The notes beneath the pieces are model-generated. The model searched no databases. It saw only the letters and a list, made by a program, of their open reading frames with translations, and was not told the origin of the DNA. Shown one piece after another: positions 1-8,960 of a DNA stretch of 64,000 nt. Both the position numbers and the translations under genes were made by a program. Positions within the stretch are counted from its first letter, which is position 1. The number at the start of each line of letters is the position of its first letter. The stretch comes from Halomonas alkalicola. Lineage in GTDB: Bacteria > Pseudomonadota > Gammaproteobacteria > Pseudomonadales > Halomonadaceae. The stretch is taken from NCBI RefSeq assembly GCF_030704205.1, contig NZ_CP131913.1, forward strand, positions 496,001 through 560,000, in the 5' to 3' direction.

Positions 1-492
1 ACTCTGCAGACTACCTACGGCGACATCGGCATCGAGCTGGACCACGAGAAGGCGCCGAAGACCGCTGCCAACTTCGAGCAGTACGTGCGCGATGGCTTCT
101 ATGACGGCACCCTCTTTCACCGCGTGATCGACGGCTTCATGGTCCAGGGCGGCGGCTTCGACGAGGACTTCAACCAGAAGCCCACTCGCGATCCCATCGA
201 GAACGAGGCCGACAACGGCCTGCAGAACGAGGCCGCCACCCTCGCCATGGCACGCACCCAGGACCCGCACTCCGCCACCGCACAGTTCTTCATCAACGTG
301 GCCGACAATGCCTTCCTGAACCACAGCGGCAAGTCCATCCAGGGCTGGGGCTACTGCGTGTTCGGTCGCGTGGTCGAGGGCATGGACGTGGTCGAGAAGA
401 TCAAGGGCGTGGCCACCACCCGCCGCGGCATGCACGCCGACGTGCCCGCCGAGGACGTGGTGATCCAGAAGGCCTTCGTCAAGGACGCCTGA
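1..492 (+). CDS. ppiB: Peptidyl-prolyl cis-trans isomerase, cyclophilin type (5' end outside window)
   Basis: This cytoplasmic-type cyclophilin catalyses cis-trans isomerisation of Xaa-Pro bonds during protein folding. The frame is open from the first base, so the start codon lies upstream; 163 residues are visible, close to the whole of a typical 164-170 residue PpiB. The reading begins with [14 protein letters not shown], the first beta strand of the fold. The active-site segment [13 protein letters not shown] (with the catalytic Arg), the [18 protein letters not shown] block and the GYCVFGRV block follow in the usual order. lpxH lies 79 bases downstream on the same strand, and this ppiB-lpxH pairing is common in gammaproteobacteria. 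No secretion signal is seen, but the extreme N-terminus is missing. Confidence 0.95.
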   Translation, partial: TLQTTYGDIGIELDHEKAPKTAANFEQYVRDGFYDGTLFHRVIDGFMVQGGGFDEDFNQKPTRDPIENEADNGLQNEAATLAMARTQDPHSATAQFFINVADNAFLNHSGKSIQGWGYCVFGRVVEGMDVVEKIKGVATTRRGMHADVPAEDVVIQKAFVKDA

Positions 493-571
493 TTCCACCG
501 CCCTGCCCCGGCCGACGCCCGCCCCGCGCGGGCGTCTTGCCCTCTGCCCGCCAGCCCAGGACCCCGCTGCC

Positions 572-1336
572 ATGACCACCCTGCTGATTTCCGACCTGCA
601 CCTGCACCCCGGCGCCCCCGAGGTCACCGAAGGCTTCCTGCACTGGCTTCAGACGCGCGCCTGCGGCTGTGACGCGCTCTACATCCTGGGCGACTTCTTC
701 GAGGCGTGGATCGGCGACGACCTGCTCGACCTGGCCGGCCAGGATCCCAGCGGCAACGCCGACCTGGCCCTGCGCGTCGCCCGGGCGCTGCGGCGCCTGG
801 CCGACGACGGCACCGAGCTCTACCTGATGCACGGCAACCGCGACTTCCTGCTCGGGGAGCGCTTCGCCGAAGCGGCCGGCGCTACCCTGCTCCCCGACCC
901 CAGCGTGGTGATGCTCGGCGGCCAGCGGATCCTGCTGATGCATGGCGACAGCCTCTGCACCCTGGACGCCGAGTACCAGGCATTCCGCGCCCAGGCTCGC
1001 AACCCGCTATGGCAGGCCCAGGTGCTCTCCATGCCCCTGGCGCAGCGCATCGCCCTGGCGAAACAGCTGCGCGAGCAGTCCGGGGAGGCCAACTCCAACA
1101 AGGCCGAGGACATCATGGACGTGACGCCGGAGGAGGTGGTCAGGGTGATGGACGAGCACGCGGTGGCCACCCTGATTCACGGCCACACCCACCGCCCCGC
1201 GGTGCACGACCTGAGCATCGACGGCCAGGCCGCGACGCGCCTCGTGCTGGGCGACTGGCAGCCCGACCAGGGGTGGGAGATCGTCATCGAGGAGGGGCAG
1301 GCCCCCAGGCTTGAGCACTTCGCCCTAGGCGGGTGA
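572..1336 (+). CDS. lpxH: UDP-2,3-diacylglucosamine diphosphatase
   Basis: LpxH hydrolyses UDP-2,3-diacylglucosamine to lipid X and UMP, the fourth step of lipid A synthesis, at the inner face of the cytoplasmic membrane. The 254-residue protein has the calcineurin-like metallophosphoesterase motifs in order: DLHLHP (Asp8, His10), GDFFEAWIGDD near residue 41, GNRD near 79, HGD near 114 and HGHTHRP near 195. These supply the two-metal site. The length fits the family (about 240-250). The ATG follows a weak ribosome site in the gap after ppiB. Its 3' end overlaps the convergent CobW-family gene by 12 bases. I see no defect. Confidence 0.95.
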   Translation: MTTLLISDLHLHPGAPEVTEGFLHWLQTRACGCDALYILGDFFEAWIGDDLLDLAGQDPSGNADLALRVARALRRLADDGTELYLMHGNRDFLLGERFAEAAGATLLPDPSVVMLGGQRILLMHGDSLCTLDAEYQAFRAQARNPLWQAQVLSMPLAQRIALAKQLREQSGEANSNKAEDIMDVTPEEVVRVMDEHAVATLIHGHTHRPAVHDLSIDGQAATRLVLGDWQPDQGWEIVIEEGQAPRLEHFALGG

Positions 1337-2383
1337 CGCCGCGCCCAGCCGGCAGGCCTCGAGGCGCGCCTCCAGCGCTTCGGCGTCGGGCAGGCTCCCC
1401 GCTGTGCCGATGACCTCGAGGCGCGAGTCGCGCCGCCAGGCGCTGGCGGTGAGGCTGACCGCCCCCTCGGCGCGGTTGTAGAGCCGCCAGCCGGCGTCAC
1501 AGTGGAACACCCCCTTGACCCGCAGGGTGGCCGGCAGCTCCCCCAGCACCATGGCCAACCGGTCGAGCTCGAACCGGTCGTCGGGGTGCCAGCGCCACCC
1601 CAGGGTGGCATGCCCCAGCGCCTCGCCCGCCTCCCGATGCGGCCGCCCCGGCGCGGGCAGCGGCGCCGCGAACGCCTCCAGCACCACGCCCTGCGAGCCG
1701 AGCGCGCCGCCCGCCGCGTCGCGAAGCCGCCGGTGGGTCTCGCTGTCGGGCGCCGCGAGCGGCGAGGCGGGCGCTTCGGCCTTGAGCAGTCGCGCCAGCG
1801 GCAGGCGGCCGAGGGGCGCCTCCACGATCCAGCGCTTGGCGGGCCACAGCTCGGCGAGCCACGCCTTCGCCCTCGCCACCTGCTCGGGGCTTGCCAGGTC
1901 GACCATGGTCAGCGCCACCCCATCGGCCAGGGTCAGCTGGTCGCGGAAGGTCTCGTGCTCGAGGGCACGCGGGTCATCCAGGCGGCGGGGGTCCAAGACG
2001 GCGACCATCTCCCCCAGCGCCAGCACCCCCTCGAACGCCTCTCCCCTCAGCACCTCCAGCAGCCCCGCGGGATGGCCGAGCCCGGAGGGCTCGATGATCA
2101 GCCGGTCCGGGCGATGGCGATGCAGCAGGTTGACCAGGGTCGCCTGCATCACGAAGGCCAGCTGGCAGCAGAGGCAGCCACCCGGCAGTCCCTTCACCAC
2201 CAGGTCGTCGCGCTCCTCGAACATGGTCTGGTCGATGCCCACCTGGCCGAACTCGTTGACCAGCACCGCCCAGCGCTCATCCGCGGGTTTCTGCTCGATC
2301 AGCCGATGGATCAGGGTGCTCTTGCCGCTGCCCAGGAAACCGGTGATCAGGTGCACGGGGATATTGGCCAGGGGCGCAGGCAT
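1325..2383 (-). CDS. CobW/COG0523-family GTPase, putative zinc metallochaperone
   Basis: This 352-residue protein belongs to the G3E GTPase family that delivers metals or maintains metal enzymes. The Walker A motif GFLGSGKST is near residue 15, the metal-binding GGCLCC motif is near residue 70, and a Walker B-like EPSGLGHP segment is near 100. A C-terminal CobW_C domain follows (roughly residues 240-340, with HPDDRFELDRL). The start ATG at 2383 has a good ribosome site (GAGGA). A palindrome resembling a Zur box lies 24-38 bases upstream, which suggests that zinc limitation induces it; this points to a zinc role rather than cobalamin or nitrile hydratase. Metal specificity cannot be read from the sequence. 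The related YjiA and YeiR proteins are alternatives. Confidence 0.88.
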   Translation of the reverse strand: MPAPLANIPVHLITGFLGSGKSTLIHRLIEQKPADERWAVLVNEFGQVGIDQTMFEERDDLVVKGLPGGCLCCQLAFVMQATLVNLLHRHRPDRLIIEPSGLGHPAGLLEVLRGEAFEGVLALGEMVAVLDPRRLDDPRALEHETFRDQLTLADGVALTMVDLASPEQVARAKAWLAELWPAKRWIVEAPLGRLPLARLLKAEAPASPLAAPDSETHRRLRDAAGGALGSQGVVLEAFAAPLPAPGRPHREAGEALGHATLGWRWHPDDRFELDRLAMVLGELPATLRVKGVFHCDAGWRLYNRAEGAVSLTASAWRRDSRLEVIGTAGSLPDAEALEARLEACRLGAASPA

Positions 2384-2406
2384 GGGGAGTCCTCGGACGA
2401 AGAAAG

Positions 2407-2421
2407 TGTTACATCATAACA
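2407..2421. promoter_or_regulatory. Zur-like operator upstream of the COG0523 GTPase
   Basis: The sequence TGTTACATCATAACA is an inverted repeat, with TGTTA and TAACA arms around five central bases. It resembles the Zur consensus core (TGTTATANTATAACA). It sits 24-38 bases before the start codon of the minus-strand COG0523 gene, where a repressor would block transcription. COG0523 genes are often in Zur regulons. The assignment rests on the match and the position only. Confidence 0.6.
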
Positions 2422-2499
2422 TGTCGATCACGAGCCTGAGGGACCAGATTCAGGCCAGGGCCAGCGACGCGGGGATCAGCAACGACAGGGCCCCCATGA

Positions 2500-2542
2500 A
2501 AAAGGAGCAAGCCAAGGGGTTGCCTTGAAGCTTGCTCCTTTT
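2500..2542 (-). terminator. Rho-independent terminator of ppiD
   Basis: A 13-base-pair inverted repeat (AAAAGGAGCAAGC and its complement) encloses a smaller CAAGG/CCTTG stem. Read on the minus strand it is followed by TTTTT, 28 bases after the ppiD stop codon. It would end the ppiD transcript. Confidence 0.8.
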
Positions 2543-2569
2543 CGCTGGCCTAGCGGCTGGCCGAGGACC

Positions 2570-4387
2570 CTAGCGGCGGATCTCCGCCCTGTCGCGCAGG
2601 TCATCCAGCAGGCCCTGGATGGCGGCCTGGGCGCGCAGCCGCTCGGCCATGCTGGCCACGAACTGCTCGACCTGGGCATCCAGCTCGCCCTCCTCGACCC
2701 GCTCCAGGGCGATCAACACCACCCGGTCACCGTCGGCGGCACGGCCATAGACCGGGGCATCGCCCTCGGGGGCCGGGAGGCGGAACACCGCATCCACCAG
2801 CGCGCGGGAGAGGCCCTGGGTCTCCTGGCGGCCCACGCCATCGACCCGCTGCCAGTCGAGGCCCTGCTCGTCGCCGTCGCGCAGCGCCGCGAGGCGCTCC
2901 TCGCCCAGCGCCATCAGCGCATCGCGGCGCAGGTTGGCGGCCACGCTGGCCTCGACCTGGTCACGCACCTCTTCCAGGGGCAGGGTGGTGGCCTCGCGAT
3001 GCTCCGCCACGCGCACCACCAGGCGGCGGTCGTTATCCAGCTCGATCACCTCGCTGTTGAAGCGCTCCTCCAGCACGTCGGGGCTGAAGGCCTCGCTCAT
3101 CACGCCGGGCTCGGAGAGCACGCCCTCGGCGCCGTCGCGGGAGACCCAGTCGCTCTCCTGGAGGGCGAGGCCGAGGTCGTCGGCGACGCTCTGCAGGTCG
3201 TCGGCGGCGAAGCTCTCGTCGATCAGGCGCTGGACACGCTCGTTGAACTCGCCGGAGACCCGGGAGAGCGCGACCTCGCGACGAAGCTCGTCGCGCAGCT
3301 CCTCGAAGGACTGTCGCTCGAGGCCGGTCACGGTCAGCAGATGCAGGCCGTTGTCGGTCTCGACGATATCGGAGACCTCACCCTCGTCGAGGCTGAAGGC
3401 CGCCTCGTCGAAGCTGTCGCCGAAGAAGCCGCGGCTGATCACGCCCAGATCGCCACCCTGCTCCGCCGTGACGGTGTCGTCAGAGACCTCAAGGGCCAGA
3501 TCGGCGAAGGCTTCGCCCTCGGCCAGGCGCTCGCGCACCGCTTGAAGCTCGGCACGCGCCTCGTCGCGACTGCGCTCGCCGCCGACGGTCAGCATGATAT
3601 GGGCGATGCGGCGATCGGCGTCGGCGGTGCGCTCCTGCCAGGCATCACGCAGCTCGGACTCCTCCACGTCGACCGCCTCGGCCATCTCCTGGCGGTCGAT
3701 GAGCACGTACTCCAGGCGCACCTGCTCGGGGCGGCGGTAGTTGTCGGCGTTGGCGGCGTAGTACTCTTCCAGGGCGGCCTGGGTCACCTCCACGTCGTCC
3801 TCCACCTGCTCGGCGGACAGCGCTGCATAGCGGAAGCTGCGGGTCTGGCGCTGCAGGGTCGCCAGGGTCTCCTGCTCGCTTGGCAGGGTGAAGTCGCTGA
3901 AGGCCAGGCCCTGCTGCAGCTGCTGGCGCTTCATGTCCACGCGCAGCTCCTCGCGGAAGGCCACCGGGGTATAGCCGGCGCTGGCCAGGCGGTTGCGGAA
4001 CAGCTCGCTGTCGAAGCGGCCCTCCTGATCCTGGAACTCCGGCAGCGACACGATGATCTGGTCGAGCTGCTCCTCGGAGAGGTGCAGGCCGCCCTCCTCG
4101 GCATACTGGGTCAGCAGGCGGTCGGTGATCAGCTGGTCGAGCATCTGGGCGCGCAGGGCGCGCTCCTGCTCGGGAGGCACCTGACCGCTGCGGATCGCCC
4201 GCTGGACCTCGAGCTCCAGCTGCTGGCGAGTGATCGGCTCACCGTTGACCTTGGCGATCTCGTCGCCTCCGCCGCCGAACAGGCCCACCAGGGACTCGAC
4301 GCCGAACAGGGCCATGGTCACGACCACGGCCCCGACGATGATCTTGGCGCCCCAGCTTCGGGAGCGGTCACGAATACTTTGCAGCAT
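2570..4387 (-). CDS. ppiD: Periplasmic folding chaperone / peptidyl-prolyl isomerase PpiD
   Basis: PpiD is an inner-membrane-anchored periplasmic chaperone that assists newly secreted proteins near the Sec translocon. The 605-residue protein starts MLQSIRDRSRSWGAKI and has one transmembrane helix at about residues 13-33 (IIVGAVVVTMALFGV). A SurA_N-like chaperone domain with the KVNGEPITRQQ block follows, then a parvulin domain with RIAHIML and GGDLGVISRGFFGDSFD. A longer upstream frame exists, but the start at 4387 places the positively charged segment and membrane helix as in known PpiD. The gene is the last of the tig-clpP-clpX-lon-hupB-ppiD order, 118 bases after hupB. E. coli PpiD is 623 residues. 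Confidence 0.95.
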   Translation of the reverse strand: MLQSIRDRSRSWGAKIIVGAVVVTMALFGVESLVGLFGGGGDEIAKVNGEPITRQQLELEVQRAIRSGQVPPEQERALRAQMLDQLITDRLLTQYAEEGGLHLSEEQLDQIIVSLPEFQDQEGRFDSELFRNRLASAGYTPVAFREELRVDMKRQQLQQGLAFSDFTLPSEQETLATLQRQTRSFRYAALSAEQVEDDVEVTQAALEEYYAANADNYRRPEQVRLEYVLIDRQEMAEAVDVEESELRDAWQERTADADRRIAHIMLTVGGERSRDEARAELQAVRERLAEGEAFADLALEVSDDTVTAEQGGDLGVISRGFFGDSFDEAAFSLDEGEVSDIVETDNGLHLLTVTGLERQSFEELRDELRREVALSRVSGEFNERVQRLIDESFAADDLQSVADDLGLALQESDWVSRDGAEGVLSEPGVMSEAFSPDVLEERFNSEVIELDNDRRLVVRVAEHREATTLPLEEVRDQVEASVAANLRRDALMALGEERLAALRDGDEQGLDWQRVDGVGRQETQGLSRALVDAVFRLPAPEGDAPVYGRAADGDRVVLIALERVEEGELDAQVEQFVASMAERLRAQAAIQGLLDDLRDRAEIRR

Positions 4388-4505
4388 GCAGGCCTCGGCA
4401 ACGTATTGTGTGGAAAGTGCGGACTTTAAACCAAGACAGGCGCACCGCCGTGGGCGATGCGCCTGTAGGAGAGTCAACCATCAGCGGCGCGGCGGGCGGG
4501 ACGCC

Positions 4506-4778
4506 TCAGTTGACGGAATCCTTGAGCGCCTTGCCGGCCTTGAAGCTCGGCACCTTGGCGGCGCTGATCTCGATCGGCTGGCCGGTCTGGGGGTTGCGGC
4601 CGGTACGCGCGGCGCGCTCCTTGACCTGGAAGGTGCCGAAGCCCACCAGGGAGACGCTGTCGCCCTTCTTCAGGCTATCGGTCACGGTCTCGACCATGGC
4701 GTCCAGGGCCCGGGCAGCGGCTGCCTTGGGAATGTCGGCAGACGCGGCAATGGCTTCGATCAGCTCGGACTTGTTCAC
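4506..4778 (-). CDS. hupB: DNA-binding protein HU-beta
   Basis: HU is the small, abundant nucleoid protein that bends and compacts DNA without strong sequence preference. The 90-residue protein [17 protein letters not shown] has the helical dimerisation body, the [18 protein letters not shown] segment that forms the start of the DNA-binding arm, and the family C-terminus FKAGKALKD. The length matches the family exactly. It lies between lon and ppiD, the standard gammaproteobacterial location for the beta subunit. It has its own near-consensus sigma-70 promoter. Confidence 0.97.
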   Translation of the reverse strand: MNKSELIEAIAASADIPKAAAARALDAMVETVTDSLKKGDSVSLVGFGTFQVKERAARTGRNPQTGQPIEISAAKVPSFKAGKALKDSVN

Positions 4779-4860
4779 ACTTCACCCCTTGATTTTTCGG
4801 AATTTGGCTCTAATCGGCGCAACAACTCAACCGGAAGGTCACGATCACGGCATGGCGCAT

Positions 4861-4890
4861 TTTATAGCAATGCGATGAAAGGACTGTCAA
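4861..4890 (-). promoter_or_regulatory. Sigma-70 promoter of hupB
   Basis: On the minus strand TTGACA (4885-4890) and TATAAA (4861-4866) are separated by 18 bases, 83 bases or more upstream of the hupB start. The -35 box is a perfect consensus, which suits a highly expressed nucleoid protein. Confidence 0.8.
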
Positions 4891-4908
4891 GCATACTACC
4901 GCGCCGGA

Positions 4909-4946
4909 CCCCACCATATCAGGCTTTTCGACGAAACATGGTGGGG
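4909..4946. terminator. Hairpin between lon and hupB
   Basis: A nine-base-pair inverted repeat (CCCCACCAT and ATGGTGGGG) lies just after the lon stop codon, with a 20-base loop. No T-run follows on the minus strand, so its role as the lon terminator is plausible but not certain. Confidence 0.4.
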
Positions 4947-4955
4947 AAATTATTG

Positions 4956-7361
4956 TCAATGCGTGCTGATCATCGACGGGGATGAGGCGGCATCCTCGGA
5001 TCGAGATTCCTCTCCGGAAGCCTCCGGCCTTTTGGCCAGCGCAACTTCAAGCACCTCGTCGATCCAGCGAACCGGCCTGATGTCGAGAGCCTCCTTGATA
5101 TTATCCGGAACCTCCTTGAGGTCGCGGCGATTCTCCTCGGGCACCAGCACGGTCTTTATACCACCGCGCCGGGCGGCCAGCAATTTCTCCTTCAGGCCGC
5201 CGATGGGCAGCACTTCGCCGCCCAGGTTGACCTCACCGGTCATCGCCACGTCGCAGCGCACCGGGCGACCGGTGTAGGCGGAGACCATGGCGGTGACCAT
5301 GGCGATGCCGGCGCTGGGACCGTCCTTGGGCGTGGCGCCCTCGGGCACGTGGATGTGAAGGTCCTCCTTCTCGAAGCGCTCCGGGTCGATGCCGAACTTG
5401 AGCGCCCGGGCCCGCACCACGGTCTGGGCCGCGCTCACCGACTCCTTCATCACCTCACCGAGCGAGCCGGTCTTGTTGATGCGCCCCTTGCCCGGCGTCA
5501 CCACCGACTCGATATTGAGCAGCTCGCCGCCCACCGAGGTCCAGGCCAGGCCCGTCACGCGTCCGACCTGGTCATCCTGGTCGGCCAGGCCGTAGCTGTA
5601 GCGGCGCACGCCGGCGTAGGCCTCGATGTCGGCAGCGGCCAGGGTCTGCGGCGCCAGCGCGCCCTCCTGGCTCTCCTTCTCGAGGCGCTCGCGCAGCACC
5701 TTGCGGCACACCTTGGCGATCTGGCGCTCGAGCTCGCGCACGCCCGCCTCGCGGCTGTAGTAGCGGATCAGCTCCAGGATCGCCTCGTCGGCGAAGGCGA
5801 GCTCCCCTTCCTGGAAGCCGTTGGCCTTGAGCTGCTTGGGCGCCAGGTAGCGCTTGGCGATGGCCAGCTTCTCGTCCTCGGTGTACCCCGGCAGACGAAT
5901 CACCTCCATGCGGTCGAGCAGCGGCCCCGGGATGTTCATGGAGTTGGCGGTACAGATGAACAGGGTCTCGGAGAGATCGTAGTCCAGCTCCAGGTAGTGG
6001 TCGCTGAAGGTGTCGTTCTGCTCCGGGTCGAGCACCTCGAGGAGCGCCGAGGCGGGATCGCCACGGTGGTCCATGCCGATCTTGTCGATCTCGTCGAGCA
6101 GGAAGAGCGGGTTCCTGACCCCGGCCCGGGACATGCGCTGGACGATCTTGCCCGGCAGCGAGCCGATATAGGTGCGGCGGTGGCCGCGAATCTCGGACTC
6201 GTCGCGCACCCCGCCGAGCGCCAGGCGCACGTACTTGCGGTTGGTGGCCCGGGCGATGGACTTGCCCAGCGAGGTCTTGCCCACCCCGGGCGGCCCCACC
6301 AGGCAGAGCACCGGACCCTTGAGCTTCTTGACCCGCTTGTGCACGGCCAGGTACTCGAGGATGCGCGCCTTGACCTCCTCGAGGCCGTAGTGATCCTCGT
6401 CCAGCACCTGCTGGGCGTGCACCAGGTCGTGCTTGACCCGGGTGCGCTTCTTCCACGGCACCGAGACCAGCCAGTCGAGGTAGGAGCGCACCACCGTCGC
6501 CTCGGCGGAGTTGGGCGACATCATCTTGAGCTTGCCGAGCTCCTGGGTGGCCTTGTCGCGGGCCTCCTTGGGCATCCCGGAGGCCTCGATGGCCTGCTCG
6601 TACTTCTCGGCCTCGTTGGGCACGTTCTCGAGCTCGCCCATCTCCTTCTGGATGGCCTTCATCTGCTCGTTGAGATAGTACTCGCGCTGGGACTTCTCCA
6701 TCTGGTCCTTGACCCGGGAGCGGATGCGCTTCTCGACCTGCAGCAGGTCGATCTCGGCCTCGATCAGCGCCATCAGGTGCTCGATGCGATCGCGCACGCG
6801 ATCCATCTCCAGCAGACGCTGCTTGTCGTCGATCTTCAGCGACAGGTGGGCGCAGATGGTGTCCACCAGACGGCTCGGGTCCTCGATGCCGGAGAGGGAG
6901 TTGAGCACCTCGTTGGGCACCTTCTTGGACATCTTGACGTACTGCTCGAACTGGTTGAGCAGCACGCGCACCAGGGCCTCCTGCTCGCGCTCGGTCAGGG
7001 GCTCGCTCTCGCGCAGCACCGCCTCGGCCGAGGTGAAGGCCTCGCCGGCATGGATGGTCCCCACGTCGGCGCGGGAGACCCCCTCGATCAGCACCTTGAC
7101 GGTGCCGTCGGGAAGCTTGAGCAGCTGCATGATCTCGGCCACGGTACCGATGGCGAAGAGGTCATCGCGGTCGGGATCGTCCTTGCTGGCCTCGCGCTGG
7201 GCCACCAGCAGCACCCGCTTGTCGGCACTCATGGCCGCCTCGAGGGCCTGGATCGACTTCTCCCGGCCGACGAACAGCGGAATGACCATCTGCGGGTAGA
7301 CGACCACGTCCCGCAGCGGCAAAAGGGGCAGACTCAGGGTCTGATCGGCGTTCTGCTGCAT
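4956..7361 (-). CDS. lon: ATP-dependent protease Lon (La)
   Basis: Lon is a cytoplasmic hexameric AAA+ serine protease that degrades misfolded and selected regulatory proteins. The 801-residue protein has the N-terminal substrate-recognition domain starting LPLLPLRDVVVYPQM. Walker A is GPPGVGKTS at about residue 355, followed by Walker B and sensor motifs. The C-terminal protease domain carries the catalytic Ser in KDGPSAGIAM and the Lys in GEVLPIGGLKEKLLAA. The family length is about 780-810. The ATG at 7361 follows GAGGAACG. The gene lies between clpX and hupB, and a sigma-32-like promoter sits upstream, so heat induction is likely. Confidence 0.97.
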   Translation of the reverse strand: MQQNADQTLSLPLLPLRDVVVYPQMVIPLFVGREKSIQALEAAMSADKRVLLVAQREASKDDPDRDDLFAIGTVAEIMQLLKLPDGTVKVLIEGVSRADVGTIHAGEAFTSAEAVLRESEPLTEREQEALVRVLLNQFEQYVKMSKKVPNEVLNSLSGIEDPSRLVDTICAHLSLKIDDKQRLLEMDRVRDRIEHLMALIEAEIDLLQVEKRIRSRVKDQMEKSQREYYLNEQMKAIQKEMGELENVPNEAEKYEQAIEASGMPKEARDKATQELGKLKMMSPNSAEATVVRSYLDWLVSVPWKKRTRVKHDLVHAQQVLDEDHYGLEEVKARILEYLAVHKRVKKLKGPVLCLVGPPGVGKTSLGKSIARATNRKYVRLALGGVRDESEIRGHRRTYIGSLPGKIVQRMSRAGVRNPLFLLDEIDKIGMDHRGDPASALLEVLDPEQNDTFSDHYLELDYDLSETLFICTANSMNIPGPLLDRMEVIRLPGYTEDEKLAIAKRYLAPKQLKANGFQEGELAFADEAILELIRYYSREAGVRELERQIAKVCRKVLRERLEKESQEGALAPQTLAAADIEAYAGVRRYSYGLADQDDQVGRVTGLAWTSVGGELLNIESVVTPGKGRINKTGSLGEVMKESVSAAQTVVRARALKFGIDPERFEKEDLHIHVPEGATPKDGPSAGIAMVTAMVSAYTGRPVRCDVAMTGEVNLGGEVLPIGGLKEKLLAARRGGIKTVLVPEENRRDLKEVPDNIKEALDIRPVRWIDEVLEVALAKRPEASGEESRSEDAASSPSMISTH

Positions 7362-7400
7362 CGCAGACGTTCCTCAAACAAAACGGGTGAATGTGACAGG

Positions 7401-7428
7401 GGTGGGGGCGCGCCGGCCGCTTTGCAAG
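7401..7428 (-). promoter_or_regulatory. Candidate sigma-32 (heat-shock) promoter of lon
   Basis: On the minus strand CTTGCAAA (7421-7428) and CCCCCACC (7401-7408) resemble the RpoH -35 and -10 elements (CTTGAA and CCCCAT). Aligning CTTGCA with CCCCAC gives a 15-base spacer. The site is 40-67 bases upstream of the lon start codon. Confidence 0.55.
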
Positions 7429-7479
7429 GGAAGGCCTGACGATGGATGACGAAAAAAGGCAGCGCCCGCACAAAAGAAC

Positions 7480-7536
7480 GCGGGAGCGGCCTCGCCTGGC
7501 CGGCGGGTCACCGGCTGTGGCGAGGCTCGCTCCCGC
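7480..7536 (-). terminator. Hairpin terminator of clpX
   Basis: Arms of 17 and 18 bases (GCGGGAGCGGCCTCGCC and its near-perfect complement with one bulge) lie 36 bases after the clpX stop codon. On the minus strand GTTCTTTTG follows, a weak T-tract. It separates clpX from the lon promoter. Confidence 0.6.
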
Positions 7537-7571
7537 ATCGGGGCCCGGCGCTGGCGCCGGGACCGAACCGC

Positions 7572-8852
7572 TCAGCCGTCGGTGCCGTCGCCGGCCGCCT
7601 CCTGCTGCTGGGAGTAGATCAGCAGCGGCTCGCTCTCGCCGCTGATCACGGAGGCGTCGATCACCACCTTACTGACCCCCTCCAGGGAAGGAATCTCGTA
7701 CATGGTGTCGAGCAGTACCGACTCGAGGATCGAGCGCAGGCCACGGGCGCCGGTCTTGCGCGCCATCGCCTTGACCGCCACGGCGCGCAGGGCGTCCTCG
7801 CGGAACTCGAGCTCCACGCCCTCCATCTCGAACAGCTTGGCGTACTGCTTGACCAGCGAGTTCTTCGGCTCGGTGAGGATCTGGATCAGCGCATCCTCGG
7901 TGAGCTCGGTCAGCGTGGCGATCACCGGCAGGCGCCCCACGAACTCGGGGATCAGGCCGAACTTGACCAGGTCCTCGGGCTCGACATCGGCCAGCAGCTC
8001 GCCCACGCCGCGCGACTCGTCCTTGCTCTTGACCTCGGCGCTGAAGCCGATGCCCCCCTTCTCGGCACGGTCGCGGATCACCCGATCCAGGCCGGCGAAG
8101 GCACCGCCGACGATGAACAGGATGTTGCCGGTGTTGACCTGCAGGAACTCCTGCTGCGGATGCTTGCGCCCGCCCTGGGGCGGCACCGAGGCGGTGGTGC
8201 CCTCGATCAGCTTGAGCAACGCCTGCTGCACGCCCTCCCCCGAGACATCACGGGTGATGGAGGGGTTGTCCGACTTGCGCGAGATCTTGTCGATCTCGTC
8301 GATGTAGACGATGCCGCGCTCGGCCTTCTCGACGTCGTAGTCGCACTTCTGCAGCAGCTTCTGGATGATGTTCTCGACATCCTCGCCCACGTAGCCCGCC
8401 TCGGTCAGCGTGGTCGCGTCGGCGATGGTGAAGGGCACGTTGAGCAGGCGCGCCAGGGTCTCGGCCAGCAGGGTCTTGCCGCTGCCGGTGGGGCCGATCA
8501 GCAGGATATTGGACTTGCCGAGTTCGACGTCGTCCTTCCTGACCTCGGAGCGCAGGCGCTTGTAGTGGTTGTAGACGGCTACCGACAGCACCATCTTGGC
8601 GCGGTCCTGGCCGATCACATAGTCATCGAGGGTGTGACGAATCTCGCGGGGAGTCGGCAGCCGCTCCTCGTCGGTCTCGGCATCGGCATCGAGCACCTCC
8701 TCGCGAATGATGTCATTGCAGAGGTCGACACACTCATCGCAGATATAGACGGACGGGCCGGCAATCAGCTTGCGCACCTCGTTCTGATTCTTGCCGCAGA
8801 ACGAGCAGTAGAGCAGCTTGCCGCCTTCGTCCTTGCCTTTGCCGTCGGCCAT
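7572..8852 (-). CDS. clpX: ATP-dependent Clp protease ATP-binding subunit ClpX
   Basis: ClpX is the hexameric AAA+ unfoldase that feeds substrates into ClpP and also acts alone as a disaggregase. The 426-residue protein has the N-terminal C4 zinc-binding domain (CSFCGKN...CDECVDLC, about residues 17-46). Walker A is GPTGSGKT at about 121, Walker B is [10 protein letters not shown] at about 185, and the ClpP-interacting IGF loop is seen as [10 protein letters not shown]. The length matches the family. It follows clpP by 108 bases on the same strand, a gap containing two hairpins, and is followed by its own terminator. Confidence 0.97.
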   Translation of the reverse strand: MADGKGKDEGGKLLYCSFCGKNQNEVRKLIAGPSVYICDECVDLCNDIIREEVLDADAETDEERLPTPREIRHTLDDYVIGQDRAKMVLSVAVYNHYKRLRSEVRKDDVELGKSNILLIGPTGSGKTLLAETLARLLNVPFTIADATTLTEAGYVGEDVENIIQKLLQKCDYDVEKAERGIVYIDEIDKISRKSDNPSITRDVSGEGVQQALLKLIEGTTASVPPQGGRKHPQQEFLQVNTGNILFIVGGAFAGLDRVIRDRAEKGGIGFSAEVKSKDESRGVGELLADVEPEDLVKFGLIPEFVGRLPVIATLTELTEDALIQILTEPKNSLVKQYAKLFEMEGVELEFREDALRAVAVKAMARKTGARGLRSILESVLLDTMYEIPSLEGVSKVVIDASVISGESEPLLIYSQQQEAAGDGTDG

Positions 8853-8872
8853 TCGCTTACCTCATCTCAGTT

Positions 8873-8925
8873 GGCCGGGCGCACATGGCGCCCGGCCGGG
8901 CTCACATCGGCAGCACGAGCTGCCG
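8873..8925 (-). promoter_or_regulatory. Two tandem hairpins between clpP and clpX
   Basis: GGCCGGGCGC and GCGCCCGGCC (8873-8897) form a perfect ten-base-pair stem around ACATG. CGGCAG and CTGCCG (8908-8925) form a second stem. Neither is followed by a T-run on the minus strand, so RNA processing or stabilisation is more likely than termination. Confidence 0.45.
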
Positions 8926-8960
8926 GAGAACGGTGTCAGGGCGTGATGAAATTCACGCTA

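Noticed and set aside
5349..7439. A 696-codon open frame on the plus strand opposite lon, and similar long frames opposite ppiD (2525-4429), the transporter-kinase (30090-32639) and uvrC (39883-41907)
   Set aside because: These are mirror frames of high-GC coding DNA: composition is biased to Leu, Gly, His, Gln and Ala, no domains are seen, and each lies wholly opposite a well-recognised gene.
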